A DNA stretch of 64,000 bases from Herbidospora galbida (GCF_005233835.1 NZ_SZQA01000004.1:62001-126000), one strand, 5' to 3'. Shown: positions 17,799 to 27,433, counted from the stretch's first letter. The notes: generated by a model not told the origin, from the sequence alone. A program made the numbers and translations.

Positions 17799-17815
17799 TC
17801 AATGTCACACATTGA
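17799..17815. promoter_or_regulatory. Palindrome upstream of the subtilase gene
   Basis: TCAATGT-CAC-ACATTGA has perfect 7-bp arms with a 3-bp centre, about 84 bp upstream of the subtilase GTG, in a locally AT-richer stretch. It is a candidate operator of unknown factor. Confidence 0.4.
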
Positions 17816-17898
17816 TTGCGAATTTCCACTGACCTATGACACGGGGCGTCAATCACCAAATATGAGCGTCGTCCCAATCTGCCTACAGGGAGGTGGCA

Positions 17899-19635
17899 GT
17901 GAAGCGCAGCATCGTCATCGCGTCCGCTGTGGTGTTAACCGCGGCGGCGCTGACGGCGCCCGCCACGACGGCTCAGGCCCAGGTGCCCACCGTCGCGGCC
18001 GACACCGCTAGCGAGTACGTCGTCCTTTACAAGGAGGGCGCCAGCACCGCCGAGGCCCAGAAGGCCGTCCAGGCGGCCGGCGGCTCCGTCGTGAAGGTCA
18101 ACACCGCCGTCGGCGTCGCCACGGTCAGCACCACGAACGCCGGTTTCGCGGCCGCCGTCTCGGCCAGCCCGCTGATCGAAGGGGTCGCCCACAACCGGGT
18201 GATCGGCCATGCCCCCGAGGTCAACGCCCGCGCCAAGGCCGCGCTCAAGAAGGTCGTCGAGTCGCGCGCCCTTGAGAAGGAAGGCCGCAACCACGGCGGC
18301 CAGATCAACAAGAAGTGGGGCAAGAAGCCCTCCGCCGAGCCGCTCGACGAGGCCCAGTGGGACCTCGACCAGATGAAGGCCAACGAGGCGCACAAGTACG
18401 AGACCGGCGACAAGCGGGTCCTCGTCGGCATCCTCGACACCGGCGTCGACGGCAGTCACCCCGACATCGCCCCGAACTTCAGCAACCGGCTGAGCCGCAA
18501 CTTCACCACCGACGTCCCCGTCGACGCCAACGGCGACGAGATCGACGGTCCGTGTGAGGCCGAGCCCGACCAGTCGTGCAACGACCCCGCCAACGTCGAC
18601 GAAGACGGCCACGGCACGCACGTCGCGTCGTCGATCGCCTCGCCGCTGAACAAGCTGGGCGTCGCGGGCGTGGCCCCGAACGTGACGATCGTCAACATCC
18701 GGGCCGGCCAGGACTCGGGCTACTTCTTCCTGCAGCCCTCTGTCGACGCCCTGACCTACGCCGGCGACATCGGCGTCGACGTCGTCAATATGAGCTACTA
18801 CATCGACCCGTGGCTGTTCAACTGCGTCGACAACCCGGCCGACTCCCCCGCCGCCCGCGCGGAGCAGGCGACCATCATCAAGGCCACCCAGCGGGCGCTG
18901 AACTACGCGCACCGCAAGGGCGTCACCCTGGTGGGCGCGGCCGGCAACGAGGCGATCGACTACACCAAGACCAACGTCGACTCGGGCAGCCCCGACTTCG
19001 CCAGCGAGCCGGGCGAGGCGCCCTACGACCGGACGATCCCGCCGAGCTGCATCTCGCTGCCCGGTGAGGGCGAGCACGTGATCTCCGTCTCCTCGACGGG
19101 CATCAGCAAGCGCAAGTCGTACTACTCCAGCTTCGGCAACGGGTACATCGACGTCGCGGCCCCCGGCGGCGACACCTACGACACGCCGGGCAACACCCGT
19201 GACGTCACCAGGGCGACCCTGTCGGCCTACCCCGAGTCGCTGGCCCGCGCCAACGAGGAGATCGACGAGAACGGCGTTCCGACGGTCGACTACGTGGTGC
19301 GCGACTGCAAGGGCTCGACCTGCGCCTACTACCAGTACCTCCAGGGCACCTCGATGGCCTCGCCGCGCGCCGCCGGCGTCGCCGCCCTGATCGTCAGCAA
19401 GTACGGCCGCGCCACGTGGGGCGGCGGCTTCGGCCTCGACCCCGACGTGGTGGAGGCCCGCCTGAAGGCGACCGCGGTCAAGACCCCGTGCCCGCCCGGC
19501 GGCAGCTACACCTACACCCGTCACCTGCCGACCGGTTCGACCGTGACCGCGACGCACACCTGTGAGGGCAACACCCTCCGGAACGGCTTCTACGGTTCCG
19601 GCATCGTGAACGCCCTGAGGGCCGTGGGCCACTAA
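17899..19635 (+). CDS. Secreted subtilisin-like serine protease (S8)
   Basis: A 578-residue pre-pro-protease. A signal peptide (MKRSIVIASAVVLTAAALTA, cleavage near TAQAQ) is followed by an I9-type inhibitor propeptide (SEYVVLYKEGASTAEAQKAV) and the catalytic domain from about residue 150. The triad is intact: Asp in LVGILDTGVDGSHPD, His in DEDGHGTHVAS, Ser in LQGTSMASPRAAGVAAL; the oxyanion Asn is in VGAAGNEA. The start is GTG 17899, 5 bp after AGGGAGG; GTG 17893 overlaps that site. It probably degrades extracellular protein. The gene is monocistronic with a hairpin 20 bp after its stop. Confidence 0.92.
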   Translation: MKRSIVIASAVVLTAAALTAPATTAQAQVPTVAADTASEYVVLYKEGASTAEAQKAVQAAGGSVVKVNTAVGVATVSTTNAGFAAAVSASPLIEGVAHNRVIGHAPEVNARAKAALKKVVESRALEKEGRNHGGQINKKWGKKPSAEPLDEAQWDLDQMKANEAHKYETGDKRVLVGILDTGVDGSHPDIAPNFSNRLSRNFTTDVPVDANGDEIDGPCEAEPDQSCNDPANVDEDGHGTHVASSIASPLNKLGVAGVAPNVTIVNIRAGQDSGYFFLQPSVDALTYAGDIGVDVVNMSYYIDPWLFNCVDNPADSPAARAEQATIIKATQRALNYAHRKGVTLVGAAGNEAIDYTKTNVDSGSPDFASEPGEAPYDRTIPPSCISLPGEGEHVISVSSTGISKRKSYYSSFGNGYIDVAAPGGDTYDTPGNTRDVTRATLSAYPESLARANEEIDENGVPTVDYVVRDCKGSTCAYYQYLQGTSMASPRAAGVAALIVSKYGRATWGGGFGLDPDVVEARLKATAVKTPCPPGGSYTYTRHLPTGSTVTATHTCEGNTLRNGFYGSGIVNALRAVGH

Positions 19636-19654
19636 GCCCGTCAGCCGTCAAAAG

Positions 19655-19686
19655 GGGGCCCGTTCCGCTACCGCGGGGCGGGCCCC
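19655..19686. terminator. Hairpin between convergent subtilase and marR
   Basis: GGGGCCCG and CGGGCCCC form the arms. The structure covers the stop codon of the MarR gene and lies 20 bp past the subtilase stop, so it can act for the plus-strand gene. Confidence 0.55.
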
Positions 19687-20189
19687 TCGCCGTCGGTGAA
19701 GTCGCCCGCCGCGACCCGGAGGGTGCGCAGGCTGTCGAACATGTCCTTGAGCGCGGTGTGGTCGTACATGCCGAGACCGAAGTCGGCCCCCATCAGGTCG
19801 GCCGTGGCCCCGCGCACGGCCTCGCGCCCCGCGTCGGTGATCTCGGCCAGGACGCCGCGCCCGTCGTTGGGGTTGCGCATGCGCCGGACCAGCCCCGCCT
19901 TCTCCAGGCGGTCGACGGTGTTGGTCACGCTCGTCGGGTGGACCATGAGGCGCTCGCCGATCTTCGACAGCGGCAGCGCGCCGGTCCGGCTGAAGGTGAG
20001 CAGCACCAGTGCCTCGTAGCGGGCGAAGGTCAAGTCATAGGGCTTGAGCAGCGCGTCCAGTTGCGCGATCAGGATCTGGTGGGCTCTCATGATCGAGGTG
20101 ACCGCGGCCATGGCGGACGACGGACCGAACCGCTCTCGCCAGGTCTCGGCGGCGCGCTCGATGGGGTCGAACGGCAGGTTGAGGGGCAC
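19668..20189 (-). CDS. MarR family transcriptional regulator
   Basis: A 173-residue regulator starting at GTG 20189 (MPLNLPFDPIERAAETWRERFG). The winged helix is clear: LTFARYEALVLLTFSRTGALPLSKIGERLMVHPTSVTNTVDRLEKAGL (recognition helix HPTSVTNTVDRL) and the wing MRNPNDGRGVLAEITDAG. This N-terminus and length are typical of the MarR protein found near acyl-CoA mutase genes in actinobacteria. Its target is unknown; the nearby dyads upstream of icmA and the subtilase are candidates. Confidence 0.87.
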   Translation of the reverse strand: MPLNLPFDPIERAAETWRERFGPSSAMAAVTSIMRAHQILIAQLDALLKPYDLTFARYEALVLLTFSRTGALPLSKIGERLMVHPTSVTNTVDRLEKAGLVRRMRNPNDGRGVLAEITDAGREAVRGATADLMGADFGLGMYDHTALKDMFDSLRTLRVAAGDFTDGEGPAPR

Positions 20190-20323
20190 GCGCCTACCGT
20201 AGCGCGGCGATAGTCCGCTTTGGGACTTCACGCACCGTGACCAAACTCAGTCCTTGACCAGAAGAAGCACCCCCCAAACATTACGCTCCGTTATGGTTAT
20301 CGGGGTTCGACGGGGGGTCCTAC

Positions 20324-21601
20324 ATGGGGCGTGAGCACAAGGGCGTGTCACGCGAGGAGCTGAAGCAGAGCGCGGTCGTGACGGTGACCGTGCTGCTCGC
20401 CCTCGGTCTGGTGACGGCCTGGACGGTGCTCATCCCCGGAGTGATGGCCTGGGACAACATCGTGATCGCGGTGATCGGCTCGGTCCGGCTGACCGGCCCG
20501 GTGGCGTGCGCGTTCGCGGCCTGGGTGGCGGTGCGCAAGCGCCGGTCGAAGAACCGCCCCGAGTCGTGGCGGGTGCTGAAGGCCCCGGTGGCGATCCTCG
20601 CGGTCGTGACCGGCTCGTTCGGGGCGACCGTGATGGTGCTGTCGCTGCGGGCCGTCGCCGACGAGCAGGCCGGGAAGCTGCTGCCCAGCGGCCTGGCCAT
20701 GGGCGCCGCCGGTCTGGTCCTGTACGTCGTCCTCGGCTGGGTCATCGGCTGGCTGATCCCCTACTCGATCACGCCGATGCTCGCCGGGTTCACCGTCTAC
20801 GCGGTCTTCACGTGGATCTCCACCCGCACCACCTGGGCCGACCGGCTCGCGCCGGGCACCCGCGAGCCCTACGACCTGTTCGAGGGCCTGAGCACCACCG
20901 CGTTCGTCGACCAGACCCTCTGGCTGCTGGGCCTCAGCCTGGCCCTGCTCATGGGCTGGACGGCCGCGGTGACCCGCCATTCGGTGGCGCTGGCGGCGGC
21001 GATGGTCGCGGTGCTGACGGCCGGGGTCGGGGTGGCCCGGCTGGTGTCCGACCACCGTCCCCACCCGGGCCAGGTGGCCTACTCGTGCCAGGACTGGCCG
21101 ATCACGGTGTGCGTCCACCCCGGCATGAAAGAGGGCCTGCCCGAGCTGGGCACCGCCTTCACCGGCATCGCGGCCCGGCTGAGCGGCACCCCGGCGGCCT
21201 TCAACCGGGTCGAGCAGCACTCCCGCAAGACCGGCGAGACCCTCCAGGGCGGGGTGGTCCCGATCCACGTCGACGACCTCGGCGCCGGCTACGCCGACCG
21301 CGCGGCCCGCGAGTTCGTCGAGCGCCTCTCCCGTCCGTGCCCGGCGCAGCGATCGGCCGGATACCGCGAGATCGTGCTGGCCTGGCTGCGCGGCGAACCG
21401 CTGCCGCCGGGCGACTACCCCGAGCACCAGACGGCCTCGGCCTGGTTCGCGGTGCTCACCGAGCAGCAGCGCCGCGAGTGGCTGCGCATGTACTACGCCG
21501 ACTTCGCCAACTGCCGCCTGCAGGCCGCCCACTTCGGCGCGGCGGCGTACACCCATCCCGTGCCGAGCCCCACGGTGATGTCTGGCCCACAGGCGAGGTG
21601 A
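20324..21601 (+). CDS. Polytopic membrane protein, unknown
   Basis: A 425-residue protein with about six membrane helices in the first 235 residues and a C-terminal soluble domain of about 180 residues. The domain opens with YSCQDWPITVCVHPGMKEGLPEL, a Cys-x(n)-CVHP pattern seen in permease-like proteins of actinobacterial exporter loci; no ATPase is adjacent. The function is unknown. It is followed 31 bp later by the DUF4230 gene on the same strand. Confidence 0.65.
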   Translation: MGREHKGVSREELKQSAVVTVTVLLALGLVTAWTVLIPGVMAWDNIVIAVIGSVRLTGPVACAFAAWVAVRKRRSKNRPESWRVLKAPVAILAVVTGSFGATVMVLSLRAVADEQAGKLLPSGLAMGAAGLVLYVVLGWVIGWLIPYSITPMLAGFTVYAVFTWISTRTTWADRLAPGTREPYDLFEGLSTTAFVDQTLWLLGLSLALLMGWTAAVTRHSVALAAAMVAVLTAGVGVARLVSDHRPHPGQVAYSCQDWPITVCVHPGMKEGLPELGTAFTGIAARLSGTPAAFNRVEQHSRKTGETLQGGVVPIHVDDLGAGYADRAAREFVERLSRPCPAQRSAGYREIVLAWLRGEPLPPGDYPEHQTASAWFAVLTEQQRREWLRMYYADFANCRLQAAHFGAAAYTHPVPSPTVMSGPQAR

Positions 21602-21632
21602 AACGGCGGGCTTTGCGGGAAGATGTCCCACC

Positions 21633-22316
21633 GTGACCGGACAGACTCGCGCACCGCTCGCTCAACCGGCCCCAGTGAGGCGCGGCCCCCGCCGCGCCTG
21701 GCGCTGGCTCGCCGGTTTGTTGTTCGTCGCGCTGCTCCTCGTGGTGGGCGGCCGACTGGCCTGGACGTGGCTCGACCCGTTCGGGGAGCAGAGCATCGAC
21801 CGCAGCCAGCCCGCGCTGCTGCAGTCGATCCAGAACATGAGCCGCTACCAGGCGGCCACCGGCAGCTTCCAGGTCATCGTCGACCTCGAGAAGGACGCCG
21901 CCTTCCTGCCCGACGCCGTCAAGGGCACCCGCACCCTGTTCGTCGGCGCCGGCACGGTCGACGCCTACGTCGAGTTCGGCGGCCTCACCGGCGAGGCCGT
22001 CTCGGTCTCCGAAGACCGCAAGTCGGTGACCGTGACCCTGCCGCACGCGGCGCTGGAGAAGCCCAGCCTCGACAACAGCCGCTCCTACGTCTACGCGCAG
22101 GAACGCGGCCTCATCGACCGCGCCCAGGACTTCCTGTCGTCGAACCCGCCCGACCAGAAGGAGCTCTACCTCCTGGCCGAGAAGAAGATCACCGAGGCGG
22201 CCACCGCCAGCGACCTGCGCAACCGCGCCGACCAGAACACCAAGGCGGCCATCGAGGGCATGATGAAGGCCCTCGGCTTCACCAACGTCACGGTGAAGTA
22301 CGGCCCCCAGCCGTAG
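21633..22316 (+). CDS. DUF4230 membrane-anchored protein
   Basis: A 227-residue protein with one N-terminal membrane helix (WRWLAGLLFVALLLVVGGRL, about 24-43) and an extracytoplasmic DUF4230 domain (IQNMSRYQAATGSFQVIVDLEKD, LTGEAVSVSEDRKSVTVTLPHA). The domain occurs widely but has no known activity. It starts at GTG 21633 and follows the polytopic protein closely, so the pair may work together. Confidence 0.8.
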   Translation: MTGQTRAPLAQPAPVRRGPRRAWRWLAGLLFVALLLVVGGRLAWTWLDPFGEQSIDRSQPALLQSIQNMSRYQAATGSFQVIVDLEKDAAFLPDAVKGTRTLFVGAGTVDAYVEFGGLTGEAVSVSEDRKSVTVTLPHAALEKPSLDNSRSYVYAQERGLIDRAQDFLSSNPPDQKELYLLAEKKITEAATASDLRNRADQNTKAAIEGMMKALGFTNVTVKYGPQP

Positions 22317-22321
22317 CGACG

Positions 22322-22349
22322 ACGAGGCCCTCCGATCGGAGGGCCTCGT
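22322..22349. terminator. Bidirectional terminator (28-bp palindrome)
   Basis: ACGAGGCCCTCCGA and its exact complement form a perfect 28-bp palindrome followed by TT on the plus strand. It separates the convergent DUF4230 and sulfotransferase genes. Confidence 0.8.
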
Positions 22350-22360
22350 TCACGCGCCCG

Positions 22361-23254
22361 CTAGATGTAGCCCCACTTCCGGGCCACGTCGCGGAGCATC
22401 TCGGGCACCTCTTCCGGCGCCGGCAGCTCCCGCCCCGGCTGCACCCGGCCGGACTGGATCTTGTCGCGCCAGTCGCCGATGCCCTTGGTGAAGTCGGTCG
22501 GCTTGTTGTGGCGGCCGTAGTCGAGCATCCCGTCTTCGAACGGGATGCGCAGCGTGGCGCACAGCGCCCGCAGCTCGTTCTCGGGGTCGGTCGTCAGCTT
22601 CTCGTAGGTGATCTCATGACCGGGCAGGCGGTGGCGGGCCTCCTCCAGGTACTTCATGTACTGGAAGGTGTGCCGCACCGCCTCGTGCATCGGCCGCTTG
22701 ACCGGGTCGGCCTCGTGCCACGAGCGGGCGATCGAGAGCGGGTGGCGCAACAGGAAGACGAACCGGGCGTCGGGCCAGCAGATCGACAGGCGCTTCCACG
22801 CGAACACGTTGCTGGGGGTCTTCTCCACCAGGGTCGGCTTGCCCGAGCGGATCAGCTCGCGGTGCAGCAGCCGGTCCCACAGCAGGTGCTCGACGTCACT
22901 CTGGTTGTGGCCGAGCGCCACGACGGCCTGGCGGACCGGGTCGGTGTTCAGGTTGGTCGAGATGCGCCGGAAGTGGGTCTCGATGGGCGAGTGCAATTGG
23001 GAGTGGCTGTTCATCATCGACCGCAGCAGGGTCGACCCCGAACGGGGCGGCGACAGGATGAACACCGGCGCGCGCAACAACCGGTCGGCTTCGAGGTCGG
23101 CGGGGGGACGCGCGACGTCGCCCTCGAGCCGGGCCGGCAGCGGGGGCGTCATGGGCTTCGGCGGCGAGACCGGCCGCACGGGCAACTTCTGACGCTGGAT
23201 CGTATAACCGGTCACGCCCTCAAGGGTCGTATTGACCACTTGCTTCCACTTCAT
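22361..23254 (-). CDS. Sulfotransferase family protein
   Basis: A 297-residue PAPS-dependent sulfotransferase. The 5'-phosphosulfate loop is FILSPPRSGSTLLRSMM (about residues 65-81) and the 3'-phosphate motif is FVFLLRHPLSIARSWHE. A second His/Arg-rich region, HTFQYMKYLEEAR, follows. The substrate cannot be told from sequence; non-pathway sulfotransferases act on glycans, lipids or small metabolites. ATG 23254 is used; an in-frame TTG at 23263 would add three residues. Confidence 0.85.
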   Translation of the reverse strand: MKWKQVVNTTLEGVTGYTIQRQKLPVRPVSPPKPMTPPLPARLEGDVARPPADLEADRLLRAPVFILSPPRSGSTLLRSMMNSHSQLHSPIETHFRRISTNLNTDPVRQAVVALGHNQSDVEHLLWDRLLHRELIRSGKPTLVEKTPSNVFAWKRLSICWPDARFVFLLRHPLSIARSWHEADPVKRPMHEAVRHTFQYMKYLEEARHRLPGHEITYEKLTTDPENELRALCATLRIPFEDGMLDYGRHNKPTDFTKGIGDWRDKIQSGRVQPGRELPAPEEVPEMLRDVARKWGYI

Positions 23255-23293
23255 GGCTGGCAACGTAGGGACACCAAGTTAATCGAGGGTGAA

Positions 23294-23315
23294 CTTCGAC
23301 TGGGAAACGTCGAAG
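23294..23315. terminator. Weak hairpin after meaB
   Basis: CTTCGAC-N8-GTCGAAG lies just beyond the meaB stop and before the sulfotransferase gene on the same strand. No T-run follows, so termination is uncertain. Confidence 0.4.
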
Positions 23316-23319
23316 TGCG

Positions 23320-24246
23320 TCACAGCTCCGCAATCACATTGTCAGCCGCAGTATAAGGGTCGGCAAGGCCGTCCAACACGTCTTGGGCGAGGCGGTATAG
23401 GCGCAGGTCACTGGCCGGATCGCCGAATCTGTCCCGCAATGCGCGCAGTGCGACCGCGGTGATTTCGTCGCGGGCCCGCGCAAGGCGTCTGGCCCTTCCT
23501 TCTCCGGTTTCACTCAGATGACGCGCGTGGTCGTCGAGCGCTTTCACGAGGTCGCCGATTCCCTCGTCGCGGACGGCCACCGTCGGCACCACCGGGGGCC
23601 GCCAGGCGGCGCCGCCGAGCGAGATCATGTTGCGCAGGTCGCGCACCGTCGACTGGGCGCCGTCGCGGTCGGCCTTGTTGACCACGAACACGTCGGCGAT
23701 CTCGAGGATGCCCGCCTTGGCGGCCTGCACCCCGTCGCCCATCCCGGGGGCCAGCAGCACGACCGTGGTGTCGGCGAGCGCCCGGACGTCGACCTCCGCC
23801 TGCCCGACCCCCACGGTCTCGACCAGGACGACGTCGAACCCGGCCGCGTCGAGCACGCGCAGCGCCTGCGGCACCGCCCACGACAGGCCGCCCAGGTGAC
23901 CGCGCGTCGCCATCGACCGGATGAAGACGCCGTCGTCGAGCGCGTGGTCCTGCATGCGCACCCGGTCGCCGAGCAGCGCGCCGCCGGTGAAGGGCGACGA
24001 CGGGTCGACGGCCAGCACGCCCACCCGGTCGCCCCGCGCGCGCAGCGCCTTGACGAGCGCGGCCGTCGTAGTCGACTTGCCGACGCCCGGCGAGCCGGTC
24101 AGGCCGACGACGCGGGCCCGGCCCGGCGCCTTCAGCAGCTTCGCCGCCTCCCGCAGCTCATTGTCGGAGCCGCTCTCGACCAGCGAGATGAGGCGCGCGA
24201 CCGCGCGGGCGTTGCCGGCGCGCGCCTTCTCTACGAGGTCGTTCAC
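23320..24246 (-). CDS. meaB: MeaB/ArgK-type mutase-associated GTPase
   Basis: A 308-residue G3E GTPase that loads adenosylcobalamin onto and protects acyl-CoA mutases. P-loop [14 protein letters not shown] (about 51-64), [18 protein letters not shown], the switch segment [13 protein letters not shown] and NKAD (guanine specificity) are all present. It overlaps the thiolase stop by 4 bp (ATGA), so the two genes are translationally coupled. Its partner may be the IcmA protein 6 kb away or a methylmalonyl-CoA mutase outside the window. Confidence 0.94.
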   Translation of the reverse strand: MNDLVEKARAGNARAVARLISLVESGSDNELREAAKLLKAPGRARVVGLTGSPGVGKSTTTAALVKALRARGDRVGVLAVDPSSPFTGGALLGDRVRMQDHALDDGVFIRSMATRGHLGGLSWAVPQALRVLDAAGFDVVLVETVGVGQAEVDVRALADTTVVLLAPGMGDGVQAAKAGILEIADVFVVNKADRDGAQSTVRDLRNMISLGGAAWRPPVVPTVAVRDEGIGDLVKALDDHARHLSETGEGRARRLARARDEITAVALRALRDRFGDPASDLRLYRLAQDVLDGLADPYTAADNVIAEL

Positions 24247-25400
24247 GCGGGGACGCTGATGATCAGGGCGTCGCCCTGTCCGCCGCCGCCGCAGAGGCCC
24301 GCCGCGCCGAGGCCGCCGCCCCGGCGGCGCAGCTCGTGGGCCAGGGCCAGCACGATCCGGGCGCCGGAGGCGCCGATCGGGTGGCCGAGCGCGATGCCGC
24401 CGCCGTTGACGTTCACCTTGTCGAGGGAGATGCCGAGCTCCTTCGCCGACTGGAGCACGACCTGGGCGAACGCCTCGTTGATCTCGACGAGGTCGAGGTC
24501 GCCGGCGTCGAGGCCCTGCTTGGCCAGCGCCTGGGCGATGGCGTTGGCGGGCTGCGACTGCAGCGAGTTGTCGGGGCCCGCCACGTTGCCGTGGGCGCCG
24601 ATCTCGGCCAGCCAGGTCAGGCCCAGCTCCTCGGCCTTGGCCTTCGACATGACGACGACCGCGACCGCGCCGTCGGAGATCTGCGAGGCCGATCCGGCGG
24701 TGATGGTGCCGTCCTTGGTGAAGGCGGGCCGGAGCCTCGCCAGCTTCTCGGCCGTGGTGTCGGGGCGCACGCCCTCGTCGGCGGTGAACTCGTCGACGGC
24801 GACGATCTCGTCGTCGAAGACGCCGTTCTTGATGGCGGCGGCGGCGAGCTGGTGGGACCGGGCGGCGAAGGCGTCCTGGTCCTCGCGGGAGATCTTCAGG
24901 CGGGCGTTGTGGCGCTCGGTCGACTCGCCCATGGCGATCTGGTCGTAGGCGTCGGTGAGGCCGTCGAAGGCCATCGAGTCGAGCACCTCGGCGGCGCCGT
25001 ACTTGACGCCCTTGCGCAGACCCGGCAGGAGGTGCGGCGCGTTGGACATCGATTCCATGCCGCCGGCGACGACGATGTCAAACTCGCCGGCGCGGATGAG
25101 CTGGTCGGCCAGGGCGATCGCATCGAGGCCGGACAGGCAGACCTTGTTGATCGTGAGCGACGGCACGCTCATCGGGACGCCGGCCTTGACGGCGGCCTGA
25201 CGTGAGGGAAGCTGCCCCGCGCCTGCCTGGAGGACCTGCCCCATGATCACGTACTGTACGTCGGAGGGGGCGACACCGGCCCGCTCGAGCGCGGCCTTGA
25301 TGGCGACGCCGCCCAGTTCGACGGCGGACAGACCGGAGAGGGCGCCGAGCAGACGGCCGATCGGCGTGCGAGCTCCGGCGACGATGACGGAACCGGACAT
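24243..25400 (-). CDS. Acetyl-CoA C-acetyltransferase (thiolase)
   Basis: A 385-residue thiolase condensing or cleaving acetoacetyl-CoA. The nucleophilic Cys is in [14 protein letters not shown] (about residue 85), the catalytic His in [17 protein letters not shown], and the second active-site Cys in [12 protein letters not shown] at the C-terminus. ATG 25400 is preceded by AGGAGG with 8-bp spacing. It heads an operon with meaB, and its start faces the epimerase gene across an 82-bp divergent promoter region. Confidence 0.94.
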   Translation of the reverse strand: MSGSVIVAGARTPIGRLLGALSGLSAVELGGVAIKAALERAGVAPSDVQYVIMGQVLQAGAGQLPSRQAAVKAGVPMSVPSLTINKVCLSGLDAIALADQLIRAGEFDIVVAGGMESMSNAPHLLPGLRKGVKYGAAEVLDSMAFDGLTDAYDQIAMGESTERHNARLKISREDQDAFAARSHQLAAAAIKNGVFDDEIVAVDEFTADEGVRPDTTAEKLARLRPAFTKDGTITAGSASQISDGAVAVVVMSKAKAEELGLTWLAEIGAHGNVAGPDNSLQSQPANAIAQALAKQGLDAGDLDLVEINEAFAQVVLQSAKELGISLDKVNVNGGGIALGHPIGASGARIVLALAHELRRRGGGLGAAGLCGGGGQGDALIISVPA

Positions 25401-25482
25401 TGGAGGGCCTCCTACGCGATATGGGGGCGACGGTGTCACCATACCCAGCAGCGTTCAGCGCCTAGTCAAGGAGGGCCTGCCA

Positions 25483-25905
25483 ATGTTTCTGCGAATCGAC
25501 CATGTGGGCATCGCGTGTCACAACCTCGAGGAGAAGATCGAGTTCTACGAGTCGACGTTCGGCCTCGTCGTGGTGAGCCGCGAGGTCAACGAGGCGCAGG
25601 GGGTCCGCGAGGCCATGCTCCACGTGGCCGACGGCGAGGGCGGGACGAGCTACGTGCAACTGCTCGAACCGCTGAGTCCGGAGACGGCCGTCGGCAAGTT
25701 CCTGGCCAAGCGCGGCGAGGGCGTGCACCACATCGGTTACGGGGTGGCGGACGTCAGCAAGGCAATGGCGGAAATCGCCGCAAAAGGTGTCAGGTTGATT
25801 GACGAACGCCCACGTCATGGCTCTATGGGTGCCTCAATCGCGTTTCTCCACCCCAAGGATGTGGGAGGAGTGCTGACAGAGCTGGTCGAGGCTCCGAGGG
25901 CGTAA
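25483..25905 (+). CDS. mce: Methylmalonyl-CoA epimerase
   Basis: A 140-residue vicinal-oxygen-chelate protein. It has the paired VOC modules: IDHVGIACHNLEEKIEFYESTFG (metal His near residue 7) and GVHHIGYGVADVSKAMAEI (His near 85), with the C-terminal GVLTELVE Glu. It interconverts (2S)- and (2R)-methylmalonyl-CoA in propionyl-CoA metabolism. AAGGAGG lies 8 bp upstream of ATG 25483. It is divergent from the thiolase-meaB operon, an arrangement known in Streptomyces next to filP/scy. Confidence 0.94.
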   Translation: MFLRIDHVGIACHNLEEKIEFYESTFGLVVVSREVNEAQGVREAMLHVADGEGGTSYVQLLEPLSPETAVGKFLAKRGEGVHHIGYGVADVSKAMAEIAAKGVRLIDERPRHGSMGASIAFLHPKDVGGVLTELVEAPRA

Positions 25906-25952
25906 TGGAACGTAAGAAAGGTTCATACGTAACAAGTCGCGCAGAAAGTCCG

Positions 25953-25964
25953 TGGAGGCCTCCA
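25953..25964. promoter_or_regulatory. 12-bp palindrome upstream of FilP-like gene
   Basis: TGGAGGCCTCCA is perfectly palindromic and sits 131 bp upstream of the coiled-coil gene in a 189-bp spacer. It is a possible operator, otherwise nothing in the spacer is recognised. Confidence 0.3.
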
Positions 25965-26094
25965 ACGGCGCACGCTCGGAGTACGCTGGCCTTCCACCGG
26001 ACGTGGATCCCACCCTAATGGGCTCCTCGCCTCGGATGTCCCAAACCCCCCGTCCGGCCCGTGTAGCCGTCTCGACAACCCAGGATCGAGCCTC

Positions 26095-27390
26095 ATGCAG
26101 TCCGACATCGATGCCCAGCTCAACAATTTCTTCGAAGACGCCCCCTCCCGGGAATTCGACGTGGTGCTTCGTGGCTATGACCGGCACCAGGTCCACGACC
26201 ACTTGAAGCAGCTCGACACCGATTTGCGGCAGGCGCGTGAGCAGGTCGGCTCGCTTCAGCGCGAGTTGTCCGACTCGCAGCGCCAGTTGCAGGAGCAGGA
26301 GCGTCCGACCTACTCGGGCCTCGGCGCCCGGATCGAGCAGCTCCTGCGTCTCGCTGAAGAGCAGGCCACCGAACTGGTGCAGGCGGCACGGTCGGAGGCC
26401 AACGAGATCAAGGCCGCCGCCAAGGTCGACGCCGCCGACACCCGGGCCGCCGCCGAGAACGAGGCCGCCGAGAAGCGGGCGCTCGCGACGCGTGAGGCCG
26501 ACGAGATGCGCACGGCCGCCGAGCGCGACGCCGAGGAGATCCGGGGCACGGCCAAGCGTGAGGCCGACGAGCTGACCAACACGACCGAGCGCGAGGTCGC
26601 CAAGCAGCGCGCCACCGCCGATCACGAGGTCGCCGAGAAGCGCGCCGACGCCGAGCGCGAGATCGCCAAGCTGCGCACCACCACCGAGCGTGAGGTCGCC
26701 CAGCTGCGCGCCAGCACCAAGCGCGAGCGCGACGAGATCCTCACCACCGCCAAGCGCCAGGCCGACGAGATGCGCGCCCAGGCCCAGCGGGTGCTCGAGG
26801 AGTCCGAGGCCAAGCGGGCCCAGGACGAAGCCGAGTTCGAGATCCAGCTCGCCAGCCGCCGCGAGGAGGCCGAGCGCCAGGAGGCCGAGCGCCACGCCAC
26901 CGCGCAGGCCAACACCCAGAAGCTGGTCGCCGAGGCCGAGCAGCGGGCGGCCACCGCCGAGCAGCGCGCCACCAAGGCCACCCAGCAGGCCGAGCAGACC
27001 CGGCGCGAGGCCGACACCCACGCCAAGCAGCTGCTCGCCAACGCGCGCAAGAACGCCGACCAGCTGGTCGCCGAGGCCAAGACGAGCGCCGAGTCGATCA
27101 CGACCGACGCGAAGAACGAGGCCGAGCGCACCCGCACTGCGATGCAGCGCCAGGTCGACGAGCTGACCCGTCAGCGCGACAGCATCACCAGCCACCTCGC
27201 CCAGCTCCGCCAGCTCCTCGGCGGCGCCGCCCTCCCGGGCATGGAGCCGGAGCCCGCGCCCGTCGTGGCCGCCGCCCCGGTCAAGCCCGCCCTGTCGGCG
27301 GCCCCGCCGGTCGAGCACAAGCCCGTGCCGAAGCCGGCCGAGCCCGTTGCGGCCAAGGCCGACGACGACGCGGAGTGGTGGCAGGAGTAA
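26095..27390 (+). CDS. FilP/Scy-like DivIVA-domain coiled-coil protein
   Basis: A 431-residue protein. The N-terminus has a DivIVA-type segment (REFDVVLRGYDRHQVHDHLKQLD, about residues 18-40). From about 60 to 365 it is an uninterrupted coiled coil with many Ala/Glu/Arg heptads and short imperfect repeats (EREVAKQRATA, EREIAKLRTTT, EREVAQLRAST). A Pro/Ala tail ends DDDAEWWQE. Position next to epimerase-thiolase-meaB matches filP/scy in Streptomyces, whose products build the polar growth scaffold. It is longer than FilP (about 310) and far shorter than Scy (about 1,300), so a single intermediate homologue seems to replace the pair here. Confidence 0.85.
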   Translation: MQSDIDAQLNNFFEDAPSREFDVVLRGYDRHQVHDHLKQLDTDLRQAREQVGSLQRELSDSQRQLQEQERPTYSGLGARIEQLLRLAEEQATELVQAARSEANEIKAAAKVDAADTRAAAENEAAEKRALATREADEMRTAAERDAEEIRGTAKREADELTNTTEREVAKQRATADHEVAEKRADAEREIAKLRTTTEREVAQLRASTKRERDEILTTAKRQADEMRAQAQRVLEESEAKRAQDEAEFEIQLASRREEAERQEAERHATAQANTQKLVAEAEQRAATAEQRATKATQQAEQTRREADTHAKQLLANARKNADQLVAEAKTSAESITTDAKNEAERTRTAMQRQVDELTRQRDSITSHLAQLRQLLGGAALPGMEPEPAPVVAAAPVKPALSAAPPVEHKPVPKPAEPVAAKADDDAEWWQE

Positions 27391-27433
27391 CCACTCGGCA
27401 TCGACTCGGGGCGAACGGCTACAGGACATGAGT

